From: Candidatus Saccharibacteria bacterium CG_4_10_14_0_2_um_filter_52_9
Lineage (GTDB): Bacteria > Patescibacteriota > Saccharimonadia > Saccharimonadales > UBA4665
Assembly: GCA_002792275.1 (NCBI GenBank)
Contig: PFOA01000073.1
Span: forward strand, 1-23,329
Direction of reading: 5' to 3'
Length of the DNA: 23,329 nucleotides
The position numbers and the translations under genes were made by a program. Of this stretch, positions 1 through 8,696 are shown in pieces. Under the pieces are notes generated by a model that had not been told where the DNA came from, did not search any database, and saw only the letters and a program-made list of their open reading frames with translations. How positions within the stretch are numbered: position 1 is the stretch's first letter; each line of letters opens with the position of its first letter.

Positions 1-96
1 AACGAGAAGCTGCTGGAAGGACTTCATCCCACGAGCTTACGCTCGGGGAATTGCGGTGGAAGGATTAAAACACTGGCAAAAGACGGAGTTTTTCTG

Positions 97-122
97 TATA
101 CTTGACCACCTTGCACAGGGAG
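97..122 (+). promoter_or_regulatory. uvrA -10 element and ribosome binding site
   Basis: TATACT at 97-102 is a good -10 box; the best -35 match, CTGGCA at 73-78, is weak and has an 18-base spacer. AGGGAG at 117-122 lies 4 bases before the ATG at 127 and is a clear Shine-Dalgarno site that fixes the uvrA start. No LexA-type operator was recognised. A short hairpin (CGAGC at 32-36 with GCTCG at 41-45) lies further upstream without a T-tract, so it is not called a terminator. Confidence 0.5.
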
Positions 123-126
123 AAAA

Positions 127-2937
127 ATGGCTGATTCGATAGTAGTTAAGGGTGCGCGCGAGCATAACTTAAAGAACATTGATGTTACGATTCCGCGCAA
201 TAAGCTGGTGGTGATTACCGGCTTGAGCGGTTCGGGCAAGTCCAGCCTGGCCTTTGATACCATCTATGCCGAGGGCCAGCGCCGCTATGTTGAATCCTTG
301 AGTTCCTATGCTCGGCAATTCCTAGGGCTGATGGAAAAACCTGATGTCGACCAGATTGACGGCCTGTCGCCGGCGATTTCTATCGATCAAAAGTCCACCT
401 CGCGCAACCCGCGCAGTACGGTAGCCACGGTTACTGAAATTTATGATTATTTGCGCCTGCTGTACGCCCGCATCGGTGTGCCGCATTGTCCGGTAGACGG
501 CAGTCCGGTAGTCCGCCAAACCAGCACCGGTATAATTGACCAGATTGTGGCCACCACAGAAGGCAAACGCTTGATGGTGCTGGCACCGATCGTGATTGAT
601 AAAAAGGGCGCTTTTGAGCATATCCCGGAGCAATATCAGCGAGCCGGTTTTGCCCGGGTGCGGGTCGATGGCGTGGTTTATGCCCTCGATGAATTCCCGG
701 AACTTGACAAAGCCTATCGCCACCGCATCGAAGTGGTAGTTGACCGATTGGTAAACGACAAAGACAGCCGTAGCCGCCTGGTGCAGTCTGTGGAGCAATC
801 GCTGGAGGTGGCTGAGGGCAAGGTAGTGATTCTGGAGGCCGACAGCGGCAAAACCAATAGCTACAGCCTGATGTACGCCTGTCCAAAGCACCCCGAAATC
901 AGTATTCCCGAGCTGGAGCCGCGCACCTTTAGCTTTAACAGCCCACACGGCGCCTGTCCGGTCTGCACCGGCCTGGGTAATCGCCTGGAAGTCGACCCGG
1001 AGCTGGTTATTCCTAACGGTACGCTGACCATTGCCGAGGGTGCTATCCGCCCCTACAACCGCATCAACGTCGACAACTGGTATATGAAAAAACTGCAGGC
1101 TGTGGCCGAACAAAACGGCTTTAGCCTGCACGTACCGACAGGCGAGCTAACCGAGCAACAGCTGGAACTTATTATGTATGGTACCGGCAAGCAGACATTT
1201 AAGGTGGCTTTGGGCGTGGGGCGATCATTTGAAACCACTTACGAGGGAGTAGTGCCTAACCTGGAACGCCGCCACAAAGAAACCGACAGCGACTTTATCC
1301 GGCGCGACATTGAGCGCTTCATGCAAGAAAAGCCCTGCCACGCCTGCCACGCCTGGCGCCTGAAGCCCGAAGTACTAGCCATTACCGTTGGTGATCATTC
1401 AATTATGGATGTCTGCGAACTGTCGATCGACGATGCCCTCGGTTGGTTTAATGGCCTGAAGCTAAACGCCAAGGACACCAAAATTGCCGAAATGATCCTA
1501 AAAGAAATTGGCGCCCGGCTACAGTTCCTGCAAGATGTCGGCCTGAATTATTTGAATCTACTGCGTGGCACCAAAACGCTGAGCGGCGGCGAGGCTCAGC
1601 GCATCCGGCTGGCGACCCAGATCGGCAGTGGTCTGATGGGCGTACTTTACGTACTTGATGAGCCAAGTATTGGCCTGCACCAGCGCGACAATGCCCGGCT
1701 GATTCGCACCCTCAAGCACCTGCGCGACCTGGGCAACACGGTAATCGTTGTGGAGCACGACGAAGAAACCATCCGCACCGCCGACTACCTGCTGGACATT
1801 GGCCCCGGCGCCGGCATTCATGGCGGCAAGGTCGTGGCTTCGGGCTCGCCGGCCCAGGTTATGAAGGTCAAAAACAGCATTACGGCTCAATACCTGGCCG
1901 GCCACAAAGAAATTGCCGTGCCCAAGAAGCGCCGGGCTGGCAACGGCCTGTCGCTGGTAATCAAAGGCGCCCGCGAAAACAACCTACAGAACATTACCGC
2001 TGAAATTCCGCTCGGCAAGCTGGTGGTGGTCAGCGGTGTTAGCGGTAGCGGCAAGTCCAGTCTGATTAATGACATCCTGGCCAAGGAATTGCTGGCACGC
2101 TTACACCGAGCCAGCACCGTACCGGGCAAACACGATGACATCGAAGGCATCAAATTGCTGGACAAGGTGATCATAATTGATCAGTCGCCCATCGGCCGCA
2201 CGCCGCGTTCCAATCCGGCGACATACACCGGCCTGTTCACGCCGATTCGCGAGCTGTTCGCCCAAATGCCGGAGGCCAAACTGCGCGGCTACAGTGCCGG
2301 TCGCTTCAGCTTTAACGTTAAGGGCGGCCGCTGTGAAAACTGCAGTGGCGACGGCATCATCAAGATAGAAATGCACTTCCTACCCGATGTTTACGTGCCC
2401 TGCGAGGTCTGCCACGGCCAGCGCTACAACCGCGAAGCACTGGAAATCCATTACAAAGGCAAGACCATTGCCGATGTGCTGGCCTTAACCTGCGAGCAAG
2501 CTCTGGAATTCTTCGAAAACATTCCGGCGATTGCCCGCAAACTGCAAACCCTGGTTGATGTCGGCCTGGGCTATATCGCCCTTGGCCAACCGGCCACAAC
2601 TCTGAGCGGCGGCGAGGCTCAGCGCATCAAACTGTCTACCGAACTCAGCCGCCGCCCCACCGGTAAAACGCTGTACATTCTTGATGAACCGACCACCGGC
2701 CTACACATGGCCGATGTCGACAAGCTGTTGCACATGCTGCACGCCCTGGTTGAAGCCGGTAACAGCATGGTGGTGATCGAGCACAACCTTGACGTCATCA
2801 AAAACGCCGACTGGCTGATAGACATGGGCCCCGAGGGCGGTTACGCCGGCGGCCAGATCGTTGCCCAAGGTACGCCCGAACAGGTAGCCAAGGTAAAAAC
2901 CAGCTACACTGGCCAATACCTGACAAAAATGCTATAA
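127..2937 (+). CDS. uvrA: Excinuclease ABC subunit A (UvrA)
   Basis: DNA damage-recognition ATPase of nucleotide excision repair; it works with UvrB to find bulky lesions and load UvrB. The 936 residues match the usual 930-960. Two ABC ATPase modules are visible: Walker A GLSGSGKSS near residue 32 with a distal signature LSGGEAQRIRLATQ and LDEPSIGLH, then GVSGSGKSS near residue 638 with LSGGEAQRIKLSTE and LDEPTTGLH. Zinc-binding Cys clusters are present: CPKH...CPVC in the first half, CHAC near residue 400, and CENC...CEVC in the second half. The first cluster has His where E. coli has Cys (CPIC), a substitution I believe occurs in other UvrA proteins. The start is set by AGGGAG. The stop overlaps a TATAAT that may serve the next gene. 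uvrC is further along in the same window but not in the same operon; uvrB is absent. Confidence 0.98.
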   Translation: MADSIVVKGAREHNLKNIDVTIPRNKLVVITGLSGSGKSSLAFDTIYAEGQRRYVESLSSYARQFLGLMEKPDVDQIDGLSPAISIDQKSTSRNPRSTVATVTEIYDYLRLLYARIGVPHCPVDGSPVVRQTSTGIIDQIVATTEGKRLMVLAPIVIDKKGAFEHIPEQYQRAGFARVRVDGVVYALDEFPELDKAYRHRIEVVVDRLVNDKDSRSRLVQSVEQSLEVAEGKVVILEADSGKTNSYSLMYACPKHPEISIPELEPRTFSFNSPHGACPVCTGLGNRLEVDPELVIPNGTLTIAEGAIRPYNRINVDNWYMKKLQAVAEQNGFSLHVPTGELTEQQLELIMYGTGKQTFKVALGVGRSFETTYEGVVPNLERRHKETDSDFIRRDIERFMQEKPCHACHAWRLKPEVLAITVGDHSIMDVCELSIDDALGWFNGLKLNAKDTKIAEMILKEIGARLQFLQDVGLNYLNLLRGTKTLSGGEAQRIRLATQIGSGLMGVLYVLDEPSIGLHQRDNARLIRTLKHLRDLGNTVIVVEHDEETIRTADYLLDIGPGAGIHGGKVVASGSPAQVMKVKNSITAQYLAGHKEIAVPKKRRAGNGLSLVIKGARENNLQNITAEIPLGKLVVVSGVSGSGKSSLINDILAKELLARLHRASTVPGKHDDIEGIKLLDKVIIIDQSPIGRTPRSNPATYTGLFTPIRELFAQMPEAKLRGYSAGRFSFNVKGGRCENCSGDGIIKIEMHFLPDVYVPCEVCHGQRYNREALEIHYKGKTIADVLALTCEQALEFFENIPAIARKLQTLVDVGLGYIALGQPATTLSGGEAQRIKLSTELSRRPTGKTLYILDEPTTGLHMADVDKLLHMLHALVEAGNSMVVIEHNLDVIKNADWLIDMGPEGGYAGGQIVAQGTPEQVAKVKTSYTGQYLTKML

Positions 2938-2938
2938 T
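2933..2938 (+). promoter_or_regulatory. TATAAT -10 box overlapping the uvrA stop
   Basis: A perfect TATAAT spans the last codons of uvrA and ends 6 bases before the ATG at 2945. No good -35 is seen (CTGGCC around 2909-2914 is the best). If used, transcription would begin at or next to the ATG, giving a leaderless message. Confidence 0.4.
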
Positions 2939-2944
2939 AAGCAA

Positions 2945-3419
2945 ATGATACCATTCCTTAAAGAAGACCTGCCTCGCGACGCCAGTGTTCTGGAAAGATT
3001 GAACATGGGCCTGCCTTTCTTACTACATGGCGCTACGATTACCGAACATGGCGCCCGAGATGCTTATAGAGCCAGATAGCATACTGCCAAATCGTGAGTA
3101 TCTGGAATTCTTCGACTCCGTTATAGCAAGGCTTGTCTTAGTAGCAGACGCCCGCGCTAAACTAGAAGAGCGTGATGAGAACGATGAAACACTTGAGTGG
3201 GTTAATGTAGCAAAAGAAGGCATGCAACGAGTTAGCAGGCTGGGCGAGGTACCAGGCATGCGCGGCATTGAAAAAGCCCGATTATTTGCCAGTGGCCAAG
3301 AGGATTTGCAAAGGGAACTGTACGTTAACATGTGTGAACGGCGCGATGGCGACGAACCACTCGAGTTGACTCTGCTAGCCTACGCCAAGCAAGTCGCTTA
3401 CGGCGAAATCTTTGTGTAA
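2945..3419 (+). CDS. Hypothetical protein, reading frame apparently interrupted
   Basis: Two overlapping frames fill the gap between uvrA and the DedA gene. The first runs 2945-3079 (44 residues, starting MIPFLKEDLPRDASVLERLN and ending in TAG). The second is open from 3003, with a first ATG at 3027, and ends at 3419 (130 residues from that ATG). The 3027 ATG has no Shine-Dalgarno site, while the 2945 ATG is 7 bases after uvrA and sits just downstream of TATAAT. Skipping one base at the TAG (for example the T at 3077) joins them as ...ARDAYRAR-SILPNREYLEFF..., about 157 residues of soluble, charged protein. I do not recognise the family. It could be one gene with a one-base insertion, or two overlapping small genes. 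The 3' end is convergent with the DedA gene, one base apart. Confidence 0.5.
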
Positions 3420-3420
3420 A

Positions 3421-4020
3421 CTATTTGCGGCGTTTTTCGAGTAGGGCTTTGGTAAAATGGTACAGCGTAGGGCCGAGGGTTATGGTCATAACGGCGGCTA
3501 CGGCCAGTAGGACGTAGTGGTCAACATTGGGGATCTTGGTGCCGAACCAGTAGCCGATCAGCGTAACAATGGTTGCCCAGGCGGTGTCGCCGGTGGCATC
3601 AAATAAGACGTATTGTTTGTAGTTCATTTTGGCGACGCCGGCCACCGGCGGGGCGAAAGTTCGTACTACAGGCACAAAGTGAGCAACTAACATGGTGCGG
3701 CTACCCCAGCGCTCGTAGAATTTTTCGGCGCGCTGGATGTATTCCTGCCGGAAAACCAGGCTATCGGGCTTGCTGAACAGACGCCGACCGTAATGCTTGC
3801 CGATATGGTAGCCGACATTGTCGCCGGCAATGGCCGACAGGGCGATTACAATGATTGCCAGTTCCAGATTCAAGTGACCCTGAGCGGCAAAAACGCCGGC
3901 TGTCAGCAGTAGGGTATCGCCCGGGAAAAAGAAGCCGACAAACATGCCGGATTCGGCAAAAACTATGGCCGCAATCAACAATAGACCGCCGGTCTGGATA
4001 ATACTGGTAACGTCAAACAT
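3421..4020 (-). CDS. DedA family membrane protein
   Basis: Polytopic inner-membrane protein of the DedA/VTT (SNARE-associated PF09335) superfamily, 199 residues, the normal length. Members are implicated in lipid-carrier recycling (undecaprenyl phosphate flipping), proton-motive-force homeostasis and drug resistance; which applies here is unknown. Visible hallmarks: FFPGDTLLL at 31-39, GDNVGYHIGKHYGRR at 66-80, and FVPVVRTFAPPVAG at 115-128 with the conserved Arg, followed by a Gly/Trp-rich helix and a basic C-terminus. The start ATG has no evident Shine-Dalgarno site. The gene is divergent from rplY, sharing an 83-base promoter region with a palindrome. Confidence 0.93.
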   Translation of the reverse strand: MFDVTSIIQTGGLLLIAAIVFAESGMFVGFFFPGDTLLLTAGVFAAQGHLNLELAIIVIALSAIAGDNVGYHIGKHYGRRLFSKPDSLVFRQEYIQRAEKFYERWGSRTMLVAHFVPVVRTFAPPVAGVAKMNYKQYVLFDATGDTAWATIVTLIGYWFGTKIPNVDHYVLLAVAAVMTITLGPTLYHFTKALLEKRRK

Positions 4021-4063
4021 TGTTCTAAGCTTAACGGTTCGACGTGCAAACGTCCACTCAATC

Positions 4064-4092
4064 TGTTATAATGCTATAACCAAACAGGAGAG
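4064..4092 (+). promoter_or_regulatory. rplY promoter with palindrome, and ribosome binding site
   Basis: TGTTATAAT at 4064-4072 is an extended -10 (TG, one base, TATAAT). The -35 with a 17-base spacer, GTGCAA at 4044-4049, is poor, as is common with extended -10 promoters. The -10 lies inside a perfect inverted repeat, GTTATA (4065-4070), ATGC, TATAAC (4075-4080), so -10-like sequence faces both genes. AGGAGAG at 4086-4092 is the Shine-Dalgarno site, 11 bases before the ATG at 4104. Confidence 0.6.
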
Positions 4093-4103
4093 ATACCAGC
4101 GTT

Positions 4104-4868
4104 ATGTTGCAAGATACTATTAATTTGACCCTAGAACCCCGCGCCGTTACCGGCAAGGCTGTTCGGCACCTGCGCCGCGAAGGCACCATTCCGGCCGTTA
4201 TTCACGACCACGGCAAAGATTCATTGGTGGTTCAGGGCAACGGCATTCAGATGCTCAAAGTCTGGCAGGCCGCCGGCAAACACCACCCCATCCAGCTAAA
4301 GGCCGGCGACAAGAACTTTACCGCCCTTATCAAAACTGCCGAATTCGATCCACGCAAGCATCAGCTGACTCACATAGTCTTCAACGCTGTCGATGCTAAC
4401 CAAAAGGTTGATGCCGAAATCCCTGTTCGTCCGCGCTACGCCGAAGGCAACGAGTCCAGCCCGGCCGAGCGCAATGGCCTGATTGTTTTGAGCCACTTAG
4501 AAACCGTCCAGGTCAAAGCCATTGCCACCAAGTTGCCCGACTTCTTTGAATATGACGCCGAAAAACTGGTCGAAATAGGCGACAGCGTTACCATTGCCGA
4601 TCTGCTCATCCCAGAGGGCGTCGAACTGGAAACCGAAGTTGAGCACTCCATCGCTACCGTCTACGAACCGAGTGCACTGGCTGCAGCCAACGATGCTGCT
4701 GGCGGTGATGCCGAACTTGAAGAAGAAACCGAAGCCGCTGAAGGCGAAGGCGGCGCTGAGGGTGAAGAAGCTAGCGAAGGCGCAGAAGACAGTTCCGACA
4801 GCAAGGGCTCAGACGAATCCAAGCCCTCATCCGACGAAGCCCCCAAAGAAGACAAAAAAGAAGCTTAG
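4104..4868 (+). CDS. rplY: 50S ribosomal protein L25, long CTC form with acidic tail
   Basis: 5S rRNA-binding protein of the large subunit, in the two-domain (CTC/TL5) form. Residues 1 to about 90 are the L25 domain (LTLEPRAVTGKAVRHLRREG and PAVIHDHG are typical), and residues 95-190 the beta-rich TL5 C-terminal domain (DAEIPVRPRYAEG, ETVQVKAIATKLPDFFEYD, LVEIGDSVTIADL, ATVYEP). The last ~55 residues are a low-complexity tail of Glu, Ala, Gly, Ser and Lys. Acidic tails occur on CTC proteins; this one is long. The Shine-Dalgarno site is good. The stop is one base from the convergent stop of the ABC exporter gene. Confidence 0.95.
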   Translation: MLQDTINLTLEPRAVTGKAVRHLRREGTIPAVIHDHGKDSLVVQGNGIQMLKVWQAAGKHHPIQLKAGDKNFTALIKTAEFDPRKHQLTHIVFNAVDANQKVDAEIPVRPRYAEGNESSPAERNGLIVLSHLETVQVKAIATKLPDFFEYDAEKLVEIGDSVTIADLLIPEGVELETEVEHSIATVYEPSALAAANDAAGGDAELEEETEAAEGEGGAEGEEASEGAEDSSDSKGSDESKPSSDEAPKEDKKEA

Positions 4869-4869
4869 C

Positions 4870-6645
4870 CTACTCTTCCAGAAAGCCGCCCGATTGGTGG
4901 CTCCAAAGCTTGGCGTACAAGCCGTTATCTTCCAGCAATTGCTTGTGTGAACCCTGCTCTACAATTCTGCCCTCGTCCAGCACGATGATGCGATCCATGC
5001 GCTGGATGGTACTCAGGCGGTGAGCTATTACAGCGGCAGTTTTATCTTTCATGAGCAGCCACAGGGCTTTTTGAATCAGCTGTTCGCTTTCGGAATCAAG
5101 CGCCGAGGTGGCCTCATCCAGTATGAGTATTGGCGCGTTTTTGAGTATCGCCCGGGCAATCACCACCCGCTGGCGCTGGCCGCCGCTTAACTTAACGCCG
5201 CGCTCCCCGACCATGGTGTCATAGCCCTCGGGCAGGGCGGCGATGAAAGTATGGGCGAAAGCTTTTTTGGCTACGGCTATAACCTCCGCATCGCTGGCGG
5301 TGGGCTTGCCGTAGCGGATATTATCTTTAATCGAACGGTGAAACAACAGCGGCTCCTGCGGCACATAGGCAATAGCCTGGCGTAGGTCATCTTGTTTAAT
5401 GTTTCTGATGTCTCGTCCATCGATCACGATGCCGCCGCCTTGAATGTCCATGAATCTGAGCAGTAGGCGAGCAATAGTTGTTTTACCGCCGCCGCTCGGC
5501 CCGACCAGACCGACTTTTTCACCCGGTTTGATAGCCAGGCTAAAGTCTTCGAACAGATCTTTATTACTGGACGTATCATCATGTCGGAAGGTCATACCGG
5601 CAAAGACAATTTCGCCTTTTTTAATATTACCAGCTACAGCATGTGGCTTATCCTGTATGTTGGGAGCCTGTTCCATGAGTTCGGTCATTTCCTGGGCGTC
5701 ACCTGCCGCAACCTCTAGCTGGCGAACCACGAAAGTACTGCGGCGGATGTTAAATATGATTCTCAGAGCGTAAACCTGGAACAGCAGAAAGGTTGCTATG
5801 CCCAGACTACCCTGCTTGACGGCCACAATGCCGCCGATCAGCACCGCCATCTGCAAAACCACACACATCGCCTCAATCACCCAAGCGTTGCGAACAGCCC
5901 GGAACCAGCTTTGCAAAAACAGGCCGCCGCGTATTTTGTTAGTGGCGGCGTAGCGTTCTATTTCGCGGTCTTCGGCGGCAAAGGTCTTAACGGTCAAGGC
6001 ATTAGTAATAACGTCGGCCAGCTCGCCAACCTGCTCGCTTTCCTTGGCAACGGCGGCCCGCCTCATTGGCAGGCGCCGAAGGGCTAATCTTACTACCAGC
6101 CATGACGAGAACAGCCACAAGACCAGCACTAACAGGCTTAGTTCCGGGCTGTAATAAGCCATGATAATCAGCGAAAGTAAAACTGTAAACAGCTGTGGTA
6201 ACAGATCAAAAAACATAGTGTCATTAAAAACGGTATAGGATTTGGCAAAGCGGCTGGCTTGGGTAACTACCGAGCCGCTAAAACGATCGGCAAAAAACCC
6301 ATAGTCCTGATGCACGAGATACTTAAAGCTATCTTCGTACAACTTTTCCTCGGTCTTGTGATGCAGGAGCGAAACACCGTACTTATCAAAAAACCAGCCG
6401 GCTGAAACGGCCAGCAGTTCAAAAACCCCGGCAGTGACCAGTAGGCCGACGTTTATGGTATTAAAGCGAATCAGCTGACCCAAAACCAAGGCAATCAGCA
6501 ATGGAAAGATCGTCAGCTGTAAGGCCAGCACCAGGCTGAAGAGCACGCTGAGCAGGGTGTAGAGTTTTAGATCGCGCCAGTAGCTCAAATACAGCTTCAG
6601 GCCTTTTATGGAGGGAAGTGGTGTGGCCGGCGGCATGCTACCCAT
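4870..6645 (-). CDS. ABC transporter, fused permease-ATPase (exporter half, second gene)
   Basis: Type IV (ABCB/MsbA-like) exporter half-transporter of 591 residues: six-helix membrane domain (about 25-310) then the ATPase (about 345-585). Visible motifs: Walker A GLVGPSGGGKTT near residue 380, Q-loop YVPQEPLLF, signature VKLSGGQRQR near 485, Walker B ILILDEATSALD, H-loop IAHRLSTIQ. The substrate cannot be told from sequence; lipid, peptide or drug are all possible. It starts 8 bases after the stop of the paralogous gene upstream, whose final codons supply a GAGGAG Shine-Dalgarno site about 13 bases before the ATG. The two genes are colinear paralogues, so a heterodimer is likely. Its D-loop and switch residues look canonical, so this half should be catalytically competent. 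Confidence 0.95.
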   Translation of the reverse strand: MGSMPPATPLPSIKGLKLYLSYWRDLKLYTLLSVLFSLVLALQLTIFPLLIALVLGQLIRFNTINVGLLVTAGVFELLAVSAGWFFDKYGVSLLHHKTEEKLYEDSFKYLVHQDYGFFADRFSGSVVTQASRFAKSYTVFNDTMFFDLLPQLFTVLLSLIIMAYYSPELSLLVLVLWLFSSWLVVRLALRRLPMRRAAVAKESEQVGELADVITNALTVKTFAAEDREIERYAATNKIRGGLFLQSWFRAVRNAWVIEAMCVVLQMAVLIGGIVAVKQGSLGIATFLLFQVYALRIIFNIRRSTFVVRQLEVAAGDAQEMTELMEQAPNIQDKPHAVAGNIKKGEIVFAGMTFRHDDTSSNKDLFEDFSLAIKPGEKVGLVGPSGGGKTTIARLLLRFMDIQGGGIVIDGRDIRNIKQDDLRQAIAYVPQEPLLFHRSIKDNIRYGKPTASDAEVIAVAKKAFAHTFIAALPEGYDTMVGERGVKLSGGQRQRVVIARAILKNAPILILDEATSALDSESEQLIQKALWLLMKDKTAAVIAHRLSTIQRMDRIIVLDEGRIVEQGSHKQLLEDNGLYAKLWSHQSGGFLEE

Positions 6646-6653
6646 TTTAACAG

Positions 6654-8455
6654 TTACTCCTCATCGTCGTCCTCGATGAAGCCGCCGGATTGGTGAGCCC
6701 ACAGCCGGGCGTAGGTGCCGTCATTGCGCAGTAGTTCTTTGTGGGAGCCTTGCTCAACGATCTCGCCGCCATCCAGCACTATGATGCGATCCATTTTCTG
6801 GATAGTGCTTAAGCGGTGCGCGATGACAATGGCGGTGCGGCCTTCCATCAGCTTCCAGAGGGCGTCCTGAATCAATACTTCGCTTTCGGAATCTAGAGCC
6901 GAGGTGGCTTCGTCTAGCACCAGGATCGGCGCGTTCTTGAGCATCGCCCGGGCAATCGCCACCCGCTGGCGCTGCCCGCCGCTGAGCTTAACGCCGCGTT
7001 CGCCAACCATGGTTTCGTAACCTTTCGGTAACTTGCTGATGAACTCGTGGGCGTTGGCTTTTTGGCAATAGCTTCAATGACGGCTTGTTCAGCACCGATA
7101 TCGCCGTAACCAATATTTTCAGCCAAAGAGCGATGGAACAGAATTGGCTCCTGCGATACATAGGCGACTCGCGACCGTAAATCAGACTGTTTAACGGCGG
7201 CAATGTTTTGACCGTCAATGCTTATTTGGCCCTTTTCAATATCCATGAAACGAAGCAGTAGTTTCGTAATAGTTGTTTTGCCGCCGCCGCTTGGCCCAAC
7301 TAAACCAACTTTTTCGCCTGGCTTAATTTTGAGACTCAAGCCCTTGAAGAGGGCATCGTCCTGATTTTCGGGGTAGGCAAAAGCAACGTCCTGAAACTTA
7401 ACTTCGCCGCGCCGCATGGCTAGTTTTTCCGGCTTAGTAGGATCTTTAACCTCCGGAATTATGCCGAAGATTTCGGTCATTTCGGCAGCGTCACCCAGGC
7501 TGCGGTTGGTGTTACGAAGCAACCGGCTAAATTCCCACAAACGATTCACTATGTTCTGAGTGTAACTGATTAACAGATACAGTAGGCTGACGTTTAGGCT
7601 ATAGGTAGTAACGGCGAGCAAGCCACCAAGCAACGTAATTATTTGAAAACCGTTAGTTTGCACATGGCTCAGCGAGTCGGTCTTGAGGGCTTCAATAGAC
7701 AACTTTCGATAAGCCGCGTGTTGTCTGCCACTATATTGCCTGAAGCGCTTAGATTCATACCTATCGCCGGCAAAAGCCCGGATGGTGCCCATGTTGGTTA
7801 TGGCGTCAGCCAGCGTTGCCGTTTGCTCGCTCTCGCGCTGGGCAAGAGCCAGATTGTGAGGCATCTGACGGACAATACGCCGCGACATCAGCGACAGATA
7901 TACAGCAACCACGGCTAACATAATCAAGGCGTAGGGCCAGGAAACAAGTAGTAAAATTACTATGGCTGCCACGATTGTCGTGACACTCGGTATTACGGTC
8001 CAAATGAAGTCATCCATCAGGCGCTCGTAGGAGCCAAGGAATTTATTAGTCTGCGAAACCAACGCTCCGCCGAATCTGTCGGCATGAAAACGCTGACTCT
8101 GAGCCTGCAAGTGGTCGTAGATATCATTAGCAATGTCGCGGCGAATGTTTTCCTCGAGTTTCCATACAAAATATGACTGGACTCGCCACAATACCATGCC
8201 AATAAGCATTAATACGGCAAACCAAGTGAAGTAGCCGCTAAACATCGAGAAATGTAGTGCCTGATGATGCGCATAGGCGTACTGTAATTTGCTAAAAATG
8301 CGCGCTACTATATAGGGTGGAATCATGCTCTGCACGATCACAGCCAAGCCAGACCCAACTGAAGCCACCAGAAATTCTGGCAGATAGCGGCGCGTATAAC
8401 GCCAGTAAATGGCGAATGTTCGTCTGGTTAGGGAAGTAGTTTTAATGATTTTCAT
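6654..8455 (-). CDS. ABC transporter, fused permease-ATPase (first gene), one-base frameshift
   Basis: Paralogue of the downstream exporter half: six-helix membrane domain, then Walker A GLVGPSGGGKTT, Q-loop YVSQEPILF, signature VKLSGGQRQR, Walker B ILVLDEATSALD, H-loop IAHRLSTIQ. The frame breaks at plus-strand T5 (7059-7063; A5 in the gene). Upstream, the frame reads ...VIEAIAKK and then turns to nonsense. One extra A restores AIAKKANAHEFISKLPKGYETMVGERG, exactly parallel to AVAKKAFAHTF in the paralogue; the restored protein is 600 residues. Nothing else is damaged, so a homopolymer sequencing error is the likeliest cause. True loss or -1 slippage on AAAAAG remain possible. The 5' end has a strong Shine-Dalgarno site, AGGAGG (8467-8472 on the complement), 11 bases before the ATG. 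Confidence 0.9.
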
Positions 8456-8696
8456 AGTACGCTGCCTCCTGCAGCGCGGTTTTGTTGGTAGATGTTAAGA
8501 TTAAATGTTTTTGAAGAGTCGAGAGTTAGCACGCCTGGAAGGCGGTATCGACTGACTGGAATTTTGGTGTGATGTACATTTTGGCCGCCTCCGGGTTAGT
8601 GTCGCTACATAAGCGACATTGCTAAATAGTATCCACTATCGTATACTAAACCCTTTAAGAATGCAACTAAAATGACAACACTTTCTCTCTAAGCCT
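8456..8696. promoter_or_regulatory. Divergent regulatory region between ABC exporter and tail-anchored protein gene
   Basis: This is the largest gap in the window. It holds, left to right: the exporter gene Shine-Dalgarno site; a nested hairpin (AGTCGA 8517-8522 with TCGACT 8548-8553, enclosing CGCCT 8532-8536 with AGGCG 8540-8544); a perfect 7-bp inverted repeat TGTCGCT (8600-8606), 5-base gap, AGCGACA (8612-8618); and a rightward promoter TTGCTA (8619-8624), 17 bases, TATACT (8642-8647). The inverted repeat abuts the -35, as an operator would. Tiny frames MQLK and MTTLSL, overlapping by ATGA, lie in the predicted leader (8661-8690) and are probably chance. Confidence 0.55.

Noticed and set aside
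32..45. Rho-independent terminator before uvrA
   Set aside because: A CGAGC/GCTCG hairpin is present but no T-tract follows.
2..142. Open frame at the left edge running into the uvrA start
   Set aside because: It would overlap uvrA by 16 bases, has no visible start, and its short sequence matches nothing I know; a chance frame is as likely.
322..1131. 269-codon open frame antisense to uvrA
   Set aside because: It lies wholly inside a certain gene, and the composition is that expected of a shadow frame.
8661..8690. Leader peptides MQLK and MTTLSL before the tail-anchored protein gene
   Set aside because: Too short, without Shine-Dalgarno sites or regulatory codon runs; probably chance.
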